A stretch of DNA of 64,000 nt, taken from Symbiodinium natans (lineage: Eukaryota; Sar; Dinophyceae; Suessiales; Symbiodiniaceae). The notes under the pieces are model-generated. The model was given only the letters and a program-made list of their open reading frames with translations, was not told where the DNA came from and did not search any database. This document shows positions 54,096 to 64,000 of the stretch, one piece after another. The stretch is from assembly GCA_905221605.1 (NCBI GenBank), contig CAJNDS010002684.1, positions 62,001 to 126,000 of the forward strand. The letters run 5' to 3'. How positions within the stretch are numbered: the first letter of the stretch is position 1; every line of letters starts with the position of its first letter. Both the position numbers and the translations under genes were made by a program.

Positions 54096-56640
54096 CCAGA
54101 GGATGATGTTTATCATTCCAGCATTGACAACGATGATGTGTTCTTGGTGAGCCCGATCTCCCGTCACCTCCCGAAAGGCGAGCGACGCAAGCCGCAAGCC
54201 TCTTTGTCCGAGTGGAAAAACCGGAAAGTCCGGATGCAGGCGCGCGGGGATGTTCAAGCCCGACGTAGCTCCCCCGGCCCTTGTCTCACGTTGGTCGCGG
54301 AGCCTGTGTGCACGTGCAACCAGTGACTAACAATGTCGGCGACGGCGCTGATGAACCACCTCCAGGTTTCGAGGGAAGGCCTGAAGTACCACATGTGGAA
54401 GCACCGGAGATGCCCCCCGATACTTTGCTTTCGTAGCGCAGCTCGGCGTGAAGTGCACAACTTCACACCCAAATCCTCATGCGCACAAAGGAGGGTCTTC
54501 AATGCGAAGCTTAAATGCAAACCGAGGGGGGGTGGGACGAAAGGTCTGAAACGGACAGGGCAACACAAAACGGTAGCGCGAGCAGAAACCGTCACCACAG
54601 ATCTAATTCTCTCGTTTACGTCATCCAGACCCGACGCCGAAAGGCCACCACAGGACCTGCGCATCACGAGCATCAGCAAACCTTCGTTTCTCCAAAACTC
54701 ACAAGACACCTCTCTAGTAACTCTAGCTTGCGCTGGGTATTCAACGCTCAAGTTTGAGGGAGGAGATTTCGTAACAACAGATCACGAGTCAACAGAAGCA
54801 ACCTCCCTGAGAATTATCGAATCTGCAAGGTAGACTGGGCCAGAATCTTGATGTCCGCAGCGTCGCTCAGAATCGGCAGGATCTCTACTTCGAGCTCACC
54901 ACACATCCTTTCCGACTCTAAGTCTCTAAGTCTCTAAGTCTTTCCTAACACACTGCAAGTCTCATCTCCTCCGCGTTTGCCAAAGGCTGGCTAGGCTCGC
55001 CCCGTCAACACAGGGAACGGGTGCCCAGACCTGCCTACAGGCACGCAAGCTGCAAAACACACACACACACACAGACACACATAGACACAAGGAACTGCCA
55101 TGCTTTTACACATTGTATTGTTCTCTATCTGTTTTTCGGGTTCGCTTGATGCTGTTCAATTTGATGTTTCTCCTTGGGCCTCACACCCCAGCGCCGCAGC
55201 TGCCGGAGCGCCGTGCGCCGCTCGCCCGCGTCGAGGCGCCAGAGCTCCAGGAAGGCGCCGGAGCCTCAAGGTAAGAAACCCAAACACACGCGTGAGAACC
55301 TGAAGCATCGGTGGTTCATGGTGGTTCCTTAAGTGTTCCTTATCACACGCTTCTTAATTCCGCTCACGCGGCGAGCACCAAGTGGCTTTGGCAGCGGCCA
55401 TGGACACAAAGCCCTGGCAACCGGGGCAACCGGGGCAACCGGGCTTCCACGGCTTCCAGTCGGCTTCCTGTGAAGCATGTCGTATGTAACGCGAGCAGCT
55501 GCCGGAGGTGCTCCACGCCCGCGAAAAGGGCCTCACCCAACAAATTCGAACTGCTTTGATAATTTTGATAGGCCATGGAGAGGTTTACAGTTTTGTTTGC
55601 ATCGCTGCGCGGGGATTTGTGTTCTTTGTCGCACCCCAGAACCCACCGGGGCTGAAGTCGGCGCCAGGCGTTGTTCCGGCGTTTTGAATGCATTCAGAAG
55701 GCCACACCGTATTGACGGCATCAGCAGTTTGGAGGTTCTGTTGCGCGCTGGGCGGTTTTACCTGCATTTTGAACACATGTCTGAAGCACCTGCGATTCAA
55801 CTGCACTTTGAAAGCATTATATCCGCCGCAGCCGGAGCTTAGCGAAGACGCATTGTCCCCACCCTCAGCCTTGGCAGCACCCGCACCGGCTCCTCCTACC
55901 CCTTTCCTTCTACCCGGCCCTATATCTCTGCACGTAGATTGAAGGGTTCTCCCGCTGTCTTGGCTATTGCCGAGGCGGACCCCGCTGTCTTGGTTATTGG
56001 CGGGTGTCTTGGTTTCTTGCAGACCCCGCTACTCTCTGACGACGGATCCTGTCCTAGCAGAGTGGCATTATGTCTGCACACAACACGTCGCCCCTTCGAC
56101 AAAAGACAATAGTTGCATGCCTGACGCCCCTAATCGTTCTGCTATCATACGCCGAGTGGGCCCAAAAAGCCTCTGCCTTCAAAAACATCCAAAATGCCTC
56201 CACACACAGCTGCCTAACTCCGCCCACAGAGCCATCTTGGGATGTCTTGAAGTGCCTCTCCAAAACCTGCGCCCACCCCCCCCAAAAAAAAAAAAAAACA
56301 AAAAAAAAACGTCAAAACGCCTCCAAGTCCCGCCAAGTACGCAACGGAGCCTCCCGCAACGAGCCTCCAAAGCCTTCTCAGAATGCCCCGTTCGTTAACA
56401 AGCCTTTTGCGAAAACATTCTCAGAACGCCTGACTCTACACACACTGCCCAACCTGAGCCAGCCGAAACACCTGCACGGCGCTAGAAGAAACTGATCCCC
56501 ACACTGGGAAACCAACTGCAAAAGCACCGTTTTGAGCTGAGAGTTGATGATAACTTAGACAATTAGACCCCGGTATTGTAGGGCTGCATTTTCACATTCA
56601 AAAGCCGTCGTAGGGTCCAGGTGGATACAAAAACAAACTG

Positions 56641-56705
56641 TGAGGAGCAAATGAGGAGCAAATCAGGAGCAAATCAGGAGCAAATCAGGAGCAAATGAGG
56701 AGCAC
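56641..56705. repeat. 11-bp tandem repeat
   Basis: Six units of (A/C)AGGAGCAAAT-type sequence in a row. Confidence 0.9.
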
Positions 56706-58118
56706 CTGCTGGGAACGGGCGGCCAGATCTGCATGGTTTCGCTGGACGCAGAGGCGGTGCCCATCCAAGGCGGTATCGACCCAAAGATCTACCGCGAGCT
56801 CCGGAAGCTCCTGAGAGAAAATCGCAAAAGAGCGAGAGAAAAGTTTGCAATTGCACATGTTCTACATTTGCCGATTGCACCAAGCACAGAGCACACAAGT
56901 GTCTCCTCTGGCTGGCCGGGGACTCGCAGCTGCGGCTGGCATTCCAAACCAATCGCCTGAGCGCCGACAGAGAACGTGAGAAAAAGTTAAGCCGAGAACT
57001 CAATTCACTGAGGATATCTGAGGATCTGAGAGACACTGAAAGATTGGAGCGACAACTTGAAAACGCCCCCGTACACGGGCCGCTCCGCGACGCTCCGCGC
57101 CGCCTCCCACGTTCGAGGGGGCGGGCGAATGCGTGGTTTTCTCGGACTCTGTTGAGGCGTGAATTCTCCGCAAGAGCCATCGCGCGGCCACATGACAATA
57201 CACCGCCCCGAGATAGAAAATGGCGCCCCCAGATATTCTCCGCGGGTCGGTTTTAACATGTCAGCGCGCGTTTTCGGCATGGTGGCGCGTGCGTCGGCAC
57301 GCCTTGTTGCCATCTCGGCAAAAGTTTTTGGGCGTGTCGGCGCGTGTATTTGGCAACTCGGCACGTGTTTTTGGCACGTCGGCGGCCGCCAAGCTTTACC
57401 ATGTCCGCTTTTTTTTGCACGTCGGCCGGTTCAATGTCAAGCTCGCCCAACTCCCTTTCCCTCGCTTCTCCTGAATTCCTTGATTTGCTCAGAAGGAACC
57501 TCTCGTTCAACCTCTCACTCCGGCGAAATGAAAATCTTAGCAGGGGTTTCTCATGCTCGCCACGGCCTTAGCACTCTACTCCGCAACCCAAAACTCTATG
57601 CCCTAAATTCTCTGCCCTTAACCCTTCAAGAATGAGGCTTGAAGGATGCGCGCCGGGGCATCACATCAGAGGCCCCAGGGTTTGCTTGGAACGTTGAGGG
57701 TTTGGGGCTATTGAACACTGATGCGCTCTACTTTTGCCTATGACTCAGCGACTTCGAGCAGCAACATCGCGGTCGCTATACACTGACTGCTGTTAGTGCC
57801 TGACAGACAACAAAGCACGCGTGCCATGCGTGGGCAAGTGTTTGTCGAAGTTTCACAGATGTGAATACTTGCCAGAGCAATAAGGTTGCTGACAAAAGGT
57901 CGGCGATCGAGCTGGAGTGGACGAGGCAGCAGCTGTGGTGCAACGATGTCAGGACCGTGTTCGCTGAAGGCAGCTGACACGGTAGCAAAGTTCAGGTCTC
58001 GAAACCTTGCTCAGGAACCCACTACAATCCTCAGAGCAGTGACTTCCTGATCCGTAGCCTTCTCCGCGCCTTTCCTGCGTGGATCAAATGGGATGTTTCG
58101 CACAATCCGGGCGTTGTC

Positions 58119-58520
58119 CTAGGCATCAATATCAATGGACACATGGAACTCTGCATCCTGGCGAAGCCGGCGACCACAATAGCAGAACTCACCTTCCTCG
58201 ATCTTTCCAAGGTTGACATCTTGCGTCGACGCGTCAGGGATGACTGTCTGCCATTCGATAGGGCTCTGCTTCATGTACTCCTCCGAGTCGCTGTCATCAC
58301 TCTGGACTTCGTGTCCCATGTAACCGGCGACTTTAGGGCCTTCTTCTGGTCCTTGTCCAACTTAGCGTAGCCCTTGCTTGCAAACGTGGAGATACACCAT
58401 CTTTCCCCTTCGAACGGCATCGTCGCAAGTGGCTGATCTGGACCGAACACAACAATCCTGCACTTGCTATCCAGCAACCGACCGCTGTGTCTGCACTCTT
58501 TCTTCGATGGCTTGGATCTC
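58119..58520 (-). pseudogene. Decayed coding stretch of unknown family
   Basis: Two minus-strand frames look like one protein broken by an indel near 58330. The upstream part reads CRIVVFGPDQPLATMPFEG and KLDKDQKKALKSPV. The downstream part reads MGHEVQSDDSDSEEYMKQ and ends in GEFCYCGRRLRQDAEFHV, followed by a stop. The acidic Ser/Asp run and the CYCG pair are typical of real protein, not of chance frames. I do not recognise the family. It might be an exon pair or a retrotransposon relic. Confidence 0.35.
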
Positions 58521-58920
58521 GGATCCAGAACTCATCTCCGGTGAACGGGCCGAGGCCGAGGCTTGTGAGTTGATTCATGGACCTGCTTCACGGTCGCCGT
58601 AGTGAGCCCTGCAAAGAGCCCGCCTGCGTCGGGAAGACCACTGGCCTTTGGCAACGGAGCGTAGCCGTGATAGCGAGTTTGCGCAAAGACACCAGGAGAG
58701 CGCAAGCTAAGCGGGCAACGATGCATCTAGATTGCAGTAGGAGAGTTCAAAAGGCTTGGAGAGCAAAGGATGCGCCGACTGAGGAGAGTTCCAGCTCTAG
58801 CTCGAGCCGAGGATGCAAATGACAAGACGGGCGAAGTTGATGAAGCCTTTGCAGTCGTCGTCACGCAGTGCGAAGCAGAGCCAGGAGAAGTGTGCGCATG
58901 TAAGTCACTCCACCATCTTT

Positions 58921-59436
58921 AGTACCTTCCCGGGTGACCAACAGGTGGGGAACGAGGTCGGTAGCACTAGCCTCCTACCAAGACTAGCGCAAGACGGAGT
59001 AGCGGCAAAAGGTAGCCTATTCCCGGCGCGCAGCAATGCAATGCGTTAGGACGGGCCTTCTTTTTCTGCGCGGACGGATCCCACTCGCGTAGCTCGGAGA
59101 TCGATCTGCTTTTAGCAGATTGACTTCCCCACACGCAGCCACTCGAGCTACCACGGCGCTAGCTTTTGGGCCCTTGCTGAGGCGCCCTAGACCCAACCCC
59201 CCCTGGGGAAGTCAATCTGCTAGAAGCAGATAGTTTTCCGAGCTACGCGAGTGGGGTCCACCCACACAGGAAATCGCAGAAAAAGAACTTCCGTCCGAAT
59301 GCTAGCGCGTTGCGTTGCTGCGTGCGAGGGAATAAGCGTAAGCTACCTTTTGACGCTATTCCGTCTCACGCTATTCTTGGTAGGAGGCTAGCGCCACCGA
59401 CTTCGTTCCCAACCTTTCGGTCACGCGCAAGGTGCT
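58921..59436. repeat. Foldback element (imperfect palindrome)
   Basis: Left arm about 58921-59133 and right arm about 59205-59436 are inverted copies; for example GAACGAGGTCGGTAGCACTA on the left matches the complement of the right arm with few changes. The 70-bp centre is unique. Each arm also contains a small hairpin around ATCTGCTTTTAGCAGAT. No open frame. Confidence 0.8.
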
Positions 59437-60425
59437 ACGGGGAAGCCGTGAGTAAGCTACCAACTACCCAGTCCAGGAAGTGATAACGGCGAAGAACACG
59501 ATGATGAGTTCCGCTGGACACAGCCCGACGCAGTGGGTTACCGGGAGGAACCCAAATGAGCCAGTGGCTTCGCTCTCGCCTTTCTCACACAGTTGCACAC
59601 ACTGGGCTGAGAATCGCCCCTTTCCAATGCCTCCCGGGCCTTCGCTTCGGACTGTGTGACCTCCGCGTCTACCACTAAACAAAGTAGGTTACGACAGTGT
59701 GTACTAGCTCGATCTCGCATCGATAGGACAAACATCGACGGCGTTTTTCCTGTTATGTTTCGATCTATGCGACATTACTAGGGAGAGCCTACGGGAGAAC
59801 ATGTCTAGGCGAAGACATGTTCTTGCAATGTGAAATCGCGAGGCTAGGTCTGACGTTGGACTTGTTGTCCGTGTGGCCCCTTCAGGCCTGTCTTCCGGGA
59901 CCCATAGCCTCACTCCCACCAGAGTCGCCGCTCAAGGGCTGCAATGGGTCTTTCTTAGCAAGGGCCAGCCCGGATCTTGTCCCTGCGCCGATCCGGTTGT
60001 TTTTTTACTCCTCGCTCCACAACGACCGCCAGCGCCCCAATAGCTCGGTGTTCGAGGGACATTTTCTGAGCGGTAGTTGGGGACCAAGCTAGCGCAGGCT
60101 TTCAGGAAACCCTGTCTAGCGGCCTCTGTGCGCAATGTAAATTGTAGGAAGAGCCATCTCACTCACAGCAAAAATATTCCCATCCTGCAAATTCGCAACT
60201 GACTCTCCCTGAATGCCCTGAAAAGGTTCTTGAGGTAGAAGTGAGACAATGTCGGGGCTTTATGCTTCACCATAGAGGGTACACTTATAAGCTCGCGAAC
60301 TCCTTTCAGTACTGCGCTCCATACTTCCGCCTTGAACTGAGATTGACGCAAAGTAGATTGGATCCTTGCTGGAGGTAGGGCGCGGGGCAATGGTTTAGCC
60401 AACCATCTGCCTGACAGAGCCACCT
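59437..60425. other. Intergenic DNA, nothing recognised
   Basis: No coding or repeated structure could be supported by reading. Confidence 0.4.
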
Positions 60426-61064
60426 ACGAGATCCAAGGCAAGGTCAGAAAGCTCACCATTCTGGCCAGAAGAGGCTCGCGGGTAGTGGATACCTTAGACG
60501 ACGAGCCAAAATGGGTCCTGAAAGTGGGGGAGCCTGCTGCGCACCACAACGAATGGGAGCTCTACTCCCTGGCCTTGGACAGCTGGCCACAGGTGTGCAA
60601 GATTTAAGTAGAAGTGCCCGGCCTCCCGGACATAGACCTGAAAGCCTACCCCCGGATGGCTCGTTCCTCCAGATGTGCATTATGATATGCTCCTGGCGCG
60701 GGTGGGTACTTAGGCATGCCTAACCGGCATCGCCTGACCAGTTTGGACTTGGCAAACTGGGGAACCCGTGAGCACTACGGTTTCCCAGCCTCACCCGGCT
60801 TACCTCGTTCTTTCGCTGGTTTGAGCAAGAAACCTCCACCTTGTGTGGCAAAGTCCAGAGGTGGATAAACCTCCATCATGCCAGCATCCAGCAGCTGGCA
60901 AGCCTCCTGCTGCACGAATTAAAACATCTGGACGAATGTTTCGTCGACGCGTTGGTCGACATGAAAATTCTTTATGAACTTCCGACCCCGGACCATGCAT
61001 TGGCAAGACGCCTGCCCCGCTGGGAGCTGGTGCCCCTCAAGGCACGGGCAGCCGATGAAACCTA
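60426..61064 (+). pseudogene. Decayed coding stretch of unknown family
   Basis: The plus strand reads like a protein in pieces. One frame gives KVRKLTILARRG, then DEPKWVLKVGEPAAHHNEWE and a stop near 60605. Another frame gives WINLHHASIQQLASLLLHEL and ILYELPTPDHALARRLP, ending in a stop at 61063-61065. Charge pattern and hydrophobic periodicity suggest former coding sequence with several indels. VLKVGEP followed by a WELY stretch is vaguely reminiscent of a kinase-fold lobe, but this is too weak to assign. Confidence 0.3.
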
Positions 61065-62160
61065 AGGAGCAAGGGAACCAGGAGGTCCATCCTCAAGCTA
61101 CCAGAGTTCAACCTAGAACCTGGCCCGATCCCTCTAACAGCCTGAGGCCTTGAGGGGTACAGATGCCAGGAGGTTCTGAACCTCAAGCGGAGGCCAAAGA
61201 GGATGGTAGAGTAGGAGGAGGGTACCATAAGGCCAAACGGCCACCTTTGGAGTGCCACTATAGGGCACGGTTTCAACCCAAACACCAAGATGGTGGCTTG
61301 CAGAAGTTCGCCCAACTCGGAAAAAATAGATTAATCACCACATCAACACCATCTCGCTTGGTGTAACATGAGAGCCTGGCCATGTCCTTGACAAACCCCA
61401 AACGGCTTTGCGCGAACTGCAAGCGCAATAACGGAGCCGACTTGGAATCCGGAAGAATGTGAACATCCGACATAATTATGACAGCAGCACAGATCATGCC
61501 AGCTTGTGCGCAGTGAGCCGTTTTCACGCACAAGAAGCCGCGCAATACGCTCAGCGCTTGACATGACGATCCAAGCCGCTCTCAGAACGGAAAAGAGGAA
61601 CGCCACCATCCCCGGTGATGGAGGAAGGGGCGGGCGGAGGTCACAAGCGAGAATGAGACGGCTTATGCGTGCTATAAGTCAGCACCGTACATGACCTTAT
61701 GCGACCCAAGCCGTTGTCAGAACGGAAAAGAGGAATGCCACCCACCCCAATGTCTCCTGCTGCCAGTTTGAATACGGACGCACAGCGGACTCTACTTTTT
61801 GCCTAAGGCGCCTTCGAGCAGCAACTTCGCGGTCGCTATACATATTAATGCAATGACAGAAAACAAGGCACTACACACTAATTCGCCTCGGCTTCCTGCC
61901 GAGAAGCGTCTGGAGCAAGCAGACCCGGACCCCATGCAAAATTTTGTGGAGCCCCCCGCCCTGTGGGACCCCCCCCCCCCCCGTCGCTTGGAGGAGCTGC
62001 AAACCTATGCCGTGCCTGTCAGGGAGCGCCTCAAAACACACGAAAGCCCTCCTTTGCAGAAACCCTCTTTCCGTGAACAAACACAAAACGAGGAGAAACT
62101 CTCAGGTACAGGGTTGTGGGTTCCGTGTTTCGGGTGTTGGAACGTTGATGGTGTTTAGGG
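61065..62160. other. Intergenic DNA with two short direct repeats
   Basis: GACGATCCAAGCCGCTCTCAG at 61563 and a variant at 61700 are followed by the same GAACGGAAAAGAGGAA sequence. The stretch 61790-61855 matches 57727-57783 (CTTCGAGCAGCAAC and CGCGGTCGCTATACA). A C tract lies near 61970. Confidence 0.5.
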
Positions 62161-62323
62161 TTTGTGATAAACCCAACTTTCTGCAAGGCGTCGACGAGAT
62201 CCGCCCGCAGGCTTTTGGTCAGAGGAAAACGTGCGCGAGGTCGTGCGCAGCAGGCGGGGGCCCCGAGGGTCTTCTTTCGGTTGGGGTTCGGTTTCGTTCT
62301 CTTTGTTTTGTCATTGGTAGCGG

Positions 62324-62351
62324 AGCCTAGGCCGCGGTCCTGGGCTAGGCT
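62324..62351 (+). other. Hairpin in the copia-like leader, related to the 21-nt motif
   Basis: AGCCTAG and CTAGGCT form a stem; inside it CC and GG pair around a GCGGTCCT loop, close to the CC-GTGTCCT-GG core of the motif in the Ty3-like element. Confidence 0.5.
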
Positions 62352-62438
62352 GGTGGTTCGTTGGTTTGTTTGTCTTGTCTTCCCTTGTTTGTTCTCGTCT
62401 TGTTTCGTGGTGGGAGGTGTAGGCAAAGCCTGTGTGCA

Positions 62439-63691
62439 ATGGCTTCGGATGGCCATGTGCCTACTGCCGGGCAAGACAGTGCAGCACCAGATCAGCATGC
62501 ACCCTCTCTTGACACGAATGTGCCTGCGGCAGATCCTAGTCCTCACATGACCGTTGACGGGCGTCAGGGTGATCCTTGGCGTCATGAGGACCCTTGGCGA
62601 AGTTGGGGTCGCTTGGCTGGGGTTTGGGGAAAGTCTACTTGGCGTAGCGCTGGGTGGTGGACTGGAGATGGCTACTATGGCGGGCGGCAGTGGTGGTATG
62701 ATGCCTGGGATGATAGGGATGGTGCTAGGCGTCCAAGTGAAGGTCAAGATTCAGGAACGATCAACGTGATGCAACAGATCCGTGGGCCCACTACCAAGGT
62801 CCTCCTGAGGGACAGGCCGGTCGCCCTGATGACCAGGCCTCCGACGGCTCGGGCAGAGGCTCGGGTGAATCTCGTGGGAGTGGTGCCAGCGAGGCACAAT
62901 CGTCAGGTAGTGGAGACCGAGATGCACAGGGCCCAGATAACAGTCGTGTTCCTGGTCCTGACAGAGAGCGGAGAGGGAGCCTTGGGGAAACCACTACCGG
63001 GACTTCCACGACCACGCCCCCGGTCCCTACTACGACCTCGAAAGAAGGCCAGGACTTCAAAGGTGGCCTGAGGGAGCGGATGGCTGTGCCGAGCTTTTCG
63101 GCAGACAAGACGGGGGATGAGCTTGGCAGCTCAGCCCGCTCGTACCTGAGGCAGATCGATGCCTGGTGCAAGGTGACGAGAACTCCGGCGTCGCAAAGAG
63201 CCCTCTTGCTTTACCAGAATCTGAGCGGAAGAGCGTGGGTGGAGTCTGAAGAGCTCAGTGTCGAGTTGTTGGCCTCCGAGTACGGCGTGCAGGAGTTTAA
63301 GAGATGGATCCAGGAAAGGTACCAGGAGATCGAGGTGTCGAAGATAGCCGAGGCCTTGACTCAGTTCTTCAAGAAGCTGAGACGTGAAGGAGGTCAGAGT
63401 ATCCGTGAGTTCAACTCAGCATTCGACCGTGGCCACACCCGCTTATTGGAGATCGACTGTCGCCTCCCTGAAGTCGCAAAGGCCTGGGCGTGCTTGAATG
63501 CCCTCGGCCTCACGAGTGCAGAGGAACTTGCCCTCCTTGCTTCCGTGGGCAATGAATACAATACGGCAAAGTTGCAGAAGGCAGCAGTCCTCCACGAGAA
63601 GTCCTTTAAGCCCCCGTGGTTCGTGAGGCGCAACGGCAACGGCAATCCTGATGGGGGCAAAGGAAAACCTGTGCGAGGTGCCCGAGATTGA
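62439..63691 (+). pseudogene. Copia-like Gag, frameshifted
   Basis: The ATG at 62439 opens MASDGHVPTAGQ, followed by a Trp-rich stretch (DPWRHEDPWRSWGR). Near 62765 the coding frame shifts; in the new frame a Ser/Gly-rich linker leads into the Gag core (from 63080): PSFSADKTGDELG, ARSYLRQIDAWCK, LLYQNLSGRAWVE, RYQEIEVSKIAEAL and LLASVGNEYN. This is the retrotransposon Gag fold that packages the element RNA. A second shift near 63680 leads out of frame again before the zinc knuckle. The copy is defective but not old, since most of the domain is readable. Confidence 0.82.
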
Positions 63692-64000
63692 CGAGGACGA
63701 CATTGCCGAGGAGGAGACAGAGCACCTGATGACCGAGGAAGAGGCCTCTGAGATGCACGAGGCGTTCAGCTCAGGAGTCAGCCAAGGCCCGGTACAGGGA
63801 GATCACGAAGGCTCGGGGAGTGGAATCTAGTTTTCTTCGCAAGGATGGTTCCGGGAACGAAGCCAGCAACAGGGATACTCCTGAGGCCAGGTTGCAGCTT
63901 GCCAAAAGTCGCTCGTATTGTGCTGGATGCCGCCGCAGGGGGCACTGGCACAAAGACCCAGAGTGCCCAATGAATCAGCCTGGAGGCCAGATGACGAAGC
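63692..64000 (+). pseudogene. Copia-like Gag C-terminus with zinc knuckle (partial)
   Basis: After the frameshift, an acidic segment (EIDEDDIAEEETEHLMTEEE) leads to AKARYREITKARGVESSFL and a zinc knuckle at 63919-63966 with the pattern C-x2-C-x4-H-x6-C (CAGCRRRGHWHKDPEC). The segment needs another shift near 63775 to read through. It continues past the window end, where protease and the rest of pol are expected. Confidence 0.75.

Larger units (their letters stand above)
52810..58118. other. Gene-poor DNA with small tandem repeats
   Basis: No recognised coding region. Visible items: (CT)n/(TA)n at 52809-52845; 12-bp CAAAGCATTGCA repeats at 53561-53603; telomere-like words at 53938-54095; CTCTAAGT repeats near 54915; (AC)n near 55056-55085; CAACCGGGG repeats at 55409-55440; poly-A near 56285-56310; AGGAGCAAATC/G repeats (11 bp) at 56641-56705. 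Open frames of 100-180 codons here match no family I know. Confidence 0.5.
62161..64000 (+). mobile_element. Copia-like retrotransposon, 5' part (runs off window)
   Basis: A leader of about 280 bp precedes a Gag of the type common in dinoflagellate copia elements. No 5' LTR boundary could be fixed, and the start given is approximate. Pol would lie beyond the window. Confidence 0.65.

Overview
The window looks like nuclear DNA of a dinoflagellate. The evidence is a relic of the dinoflagellate spliced leader (ATTTTGGCTCAAG) inside LTRs, degenerate TTTAGGG-type telomere blocks, a copia-like Gag of the sort common in dinoflagellate genomes, and long gene-poor stretches full of simple repeats. I cannot name the genus. 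No rRNA, tRNA or CRISPR array was recognised.

Layout. (1) 1-8351: a Ty3-like LTR retrotransposon on the minus strand (copy A), cut off by the window start. (2) 8352-27065: mostly non-coding DNA with short tandem repeats; one likely spliced gene fragment on the minus strand (about 23.9-24.8 kb) carries a JmjC/cupin-type HxE...H signature. (3) 27066-27923: an AT-rich microsatellite/minisatellite block dominated by the octamer TTGATATA. (4) 27924-45167: copy B of the same retrotransposon on the plus strand, complete from LTR to LTR (17.2 kb, 297-bp LTRs). (5) 45168-52809: an AT-rich island without genes. It holds two direct repeats of about 0.8 kb, an array of about ten perfect or near-perfect hairpins (50.4-51.5 kb), and a 945-bp element with 22-bp terminal inverted repeats. 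(6) 52810-62200: sparse, decayed sequence with an interstitial telomere-like block, an imperfect foldback element and two decayed coding stretches. (7) 62200-64000: the 5' part of a copia-like retrotransposon, broken by frameshifts and running off the window.

The main discovery is the 17-kb retrotransposon. Its pol domains are permuted. Gag (two CCCH zinc fingers) and an aspartic protease are followed by the thumb/connection half of reverse transcriptase and RNase H, then integrase, then a methyltransferase-like domain. Only after these come the reverse transcriptase fingers/palm with the YVDD box. The RT is therefore split at the palm/thumb boundary and its halves are in reversed order. Downstream are two cargo regions not known to me from LTR elements: a Tpt1/KptA-like RNA 2'-phosphotransferase with the full Arg-His-Arg-Arg tetrad, and a membrane-anchored PLD-family (HKD) protein with RanBP2 and SWIM zinc fingers. 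Both families act on RNA or DNA phosphates, so an RNA end-processing role in the element's life cycle is a reasonable but untested inference. A 21-nt hairpin occurs at least nine times in the element, and its stem shows compensatory base changes.

Copies A and B are nearly identical but carry different frameshifts, so the family moved recently; each copy shows the reading frame the other has lost. Both 5' LTRs abut TA-rich microsatellites.
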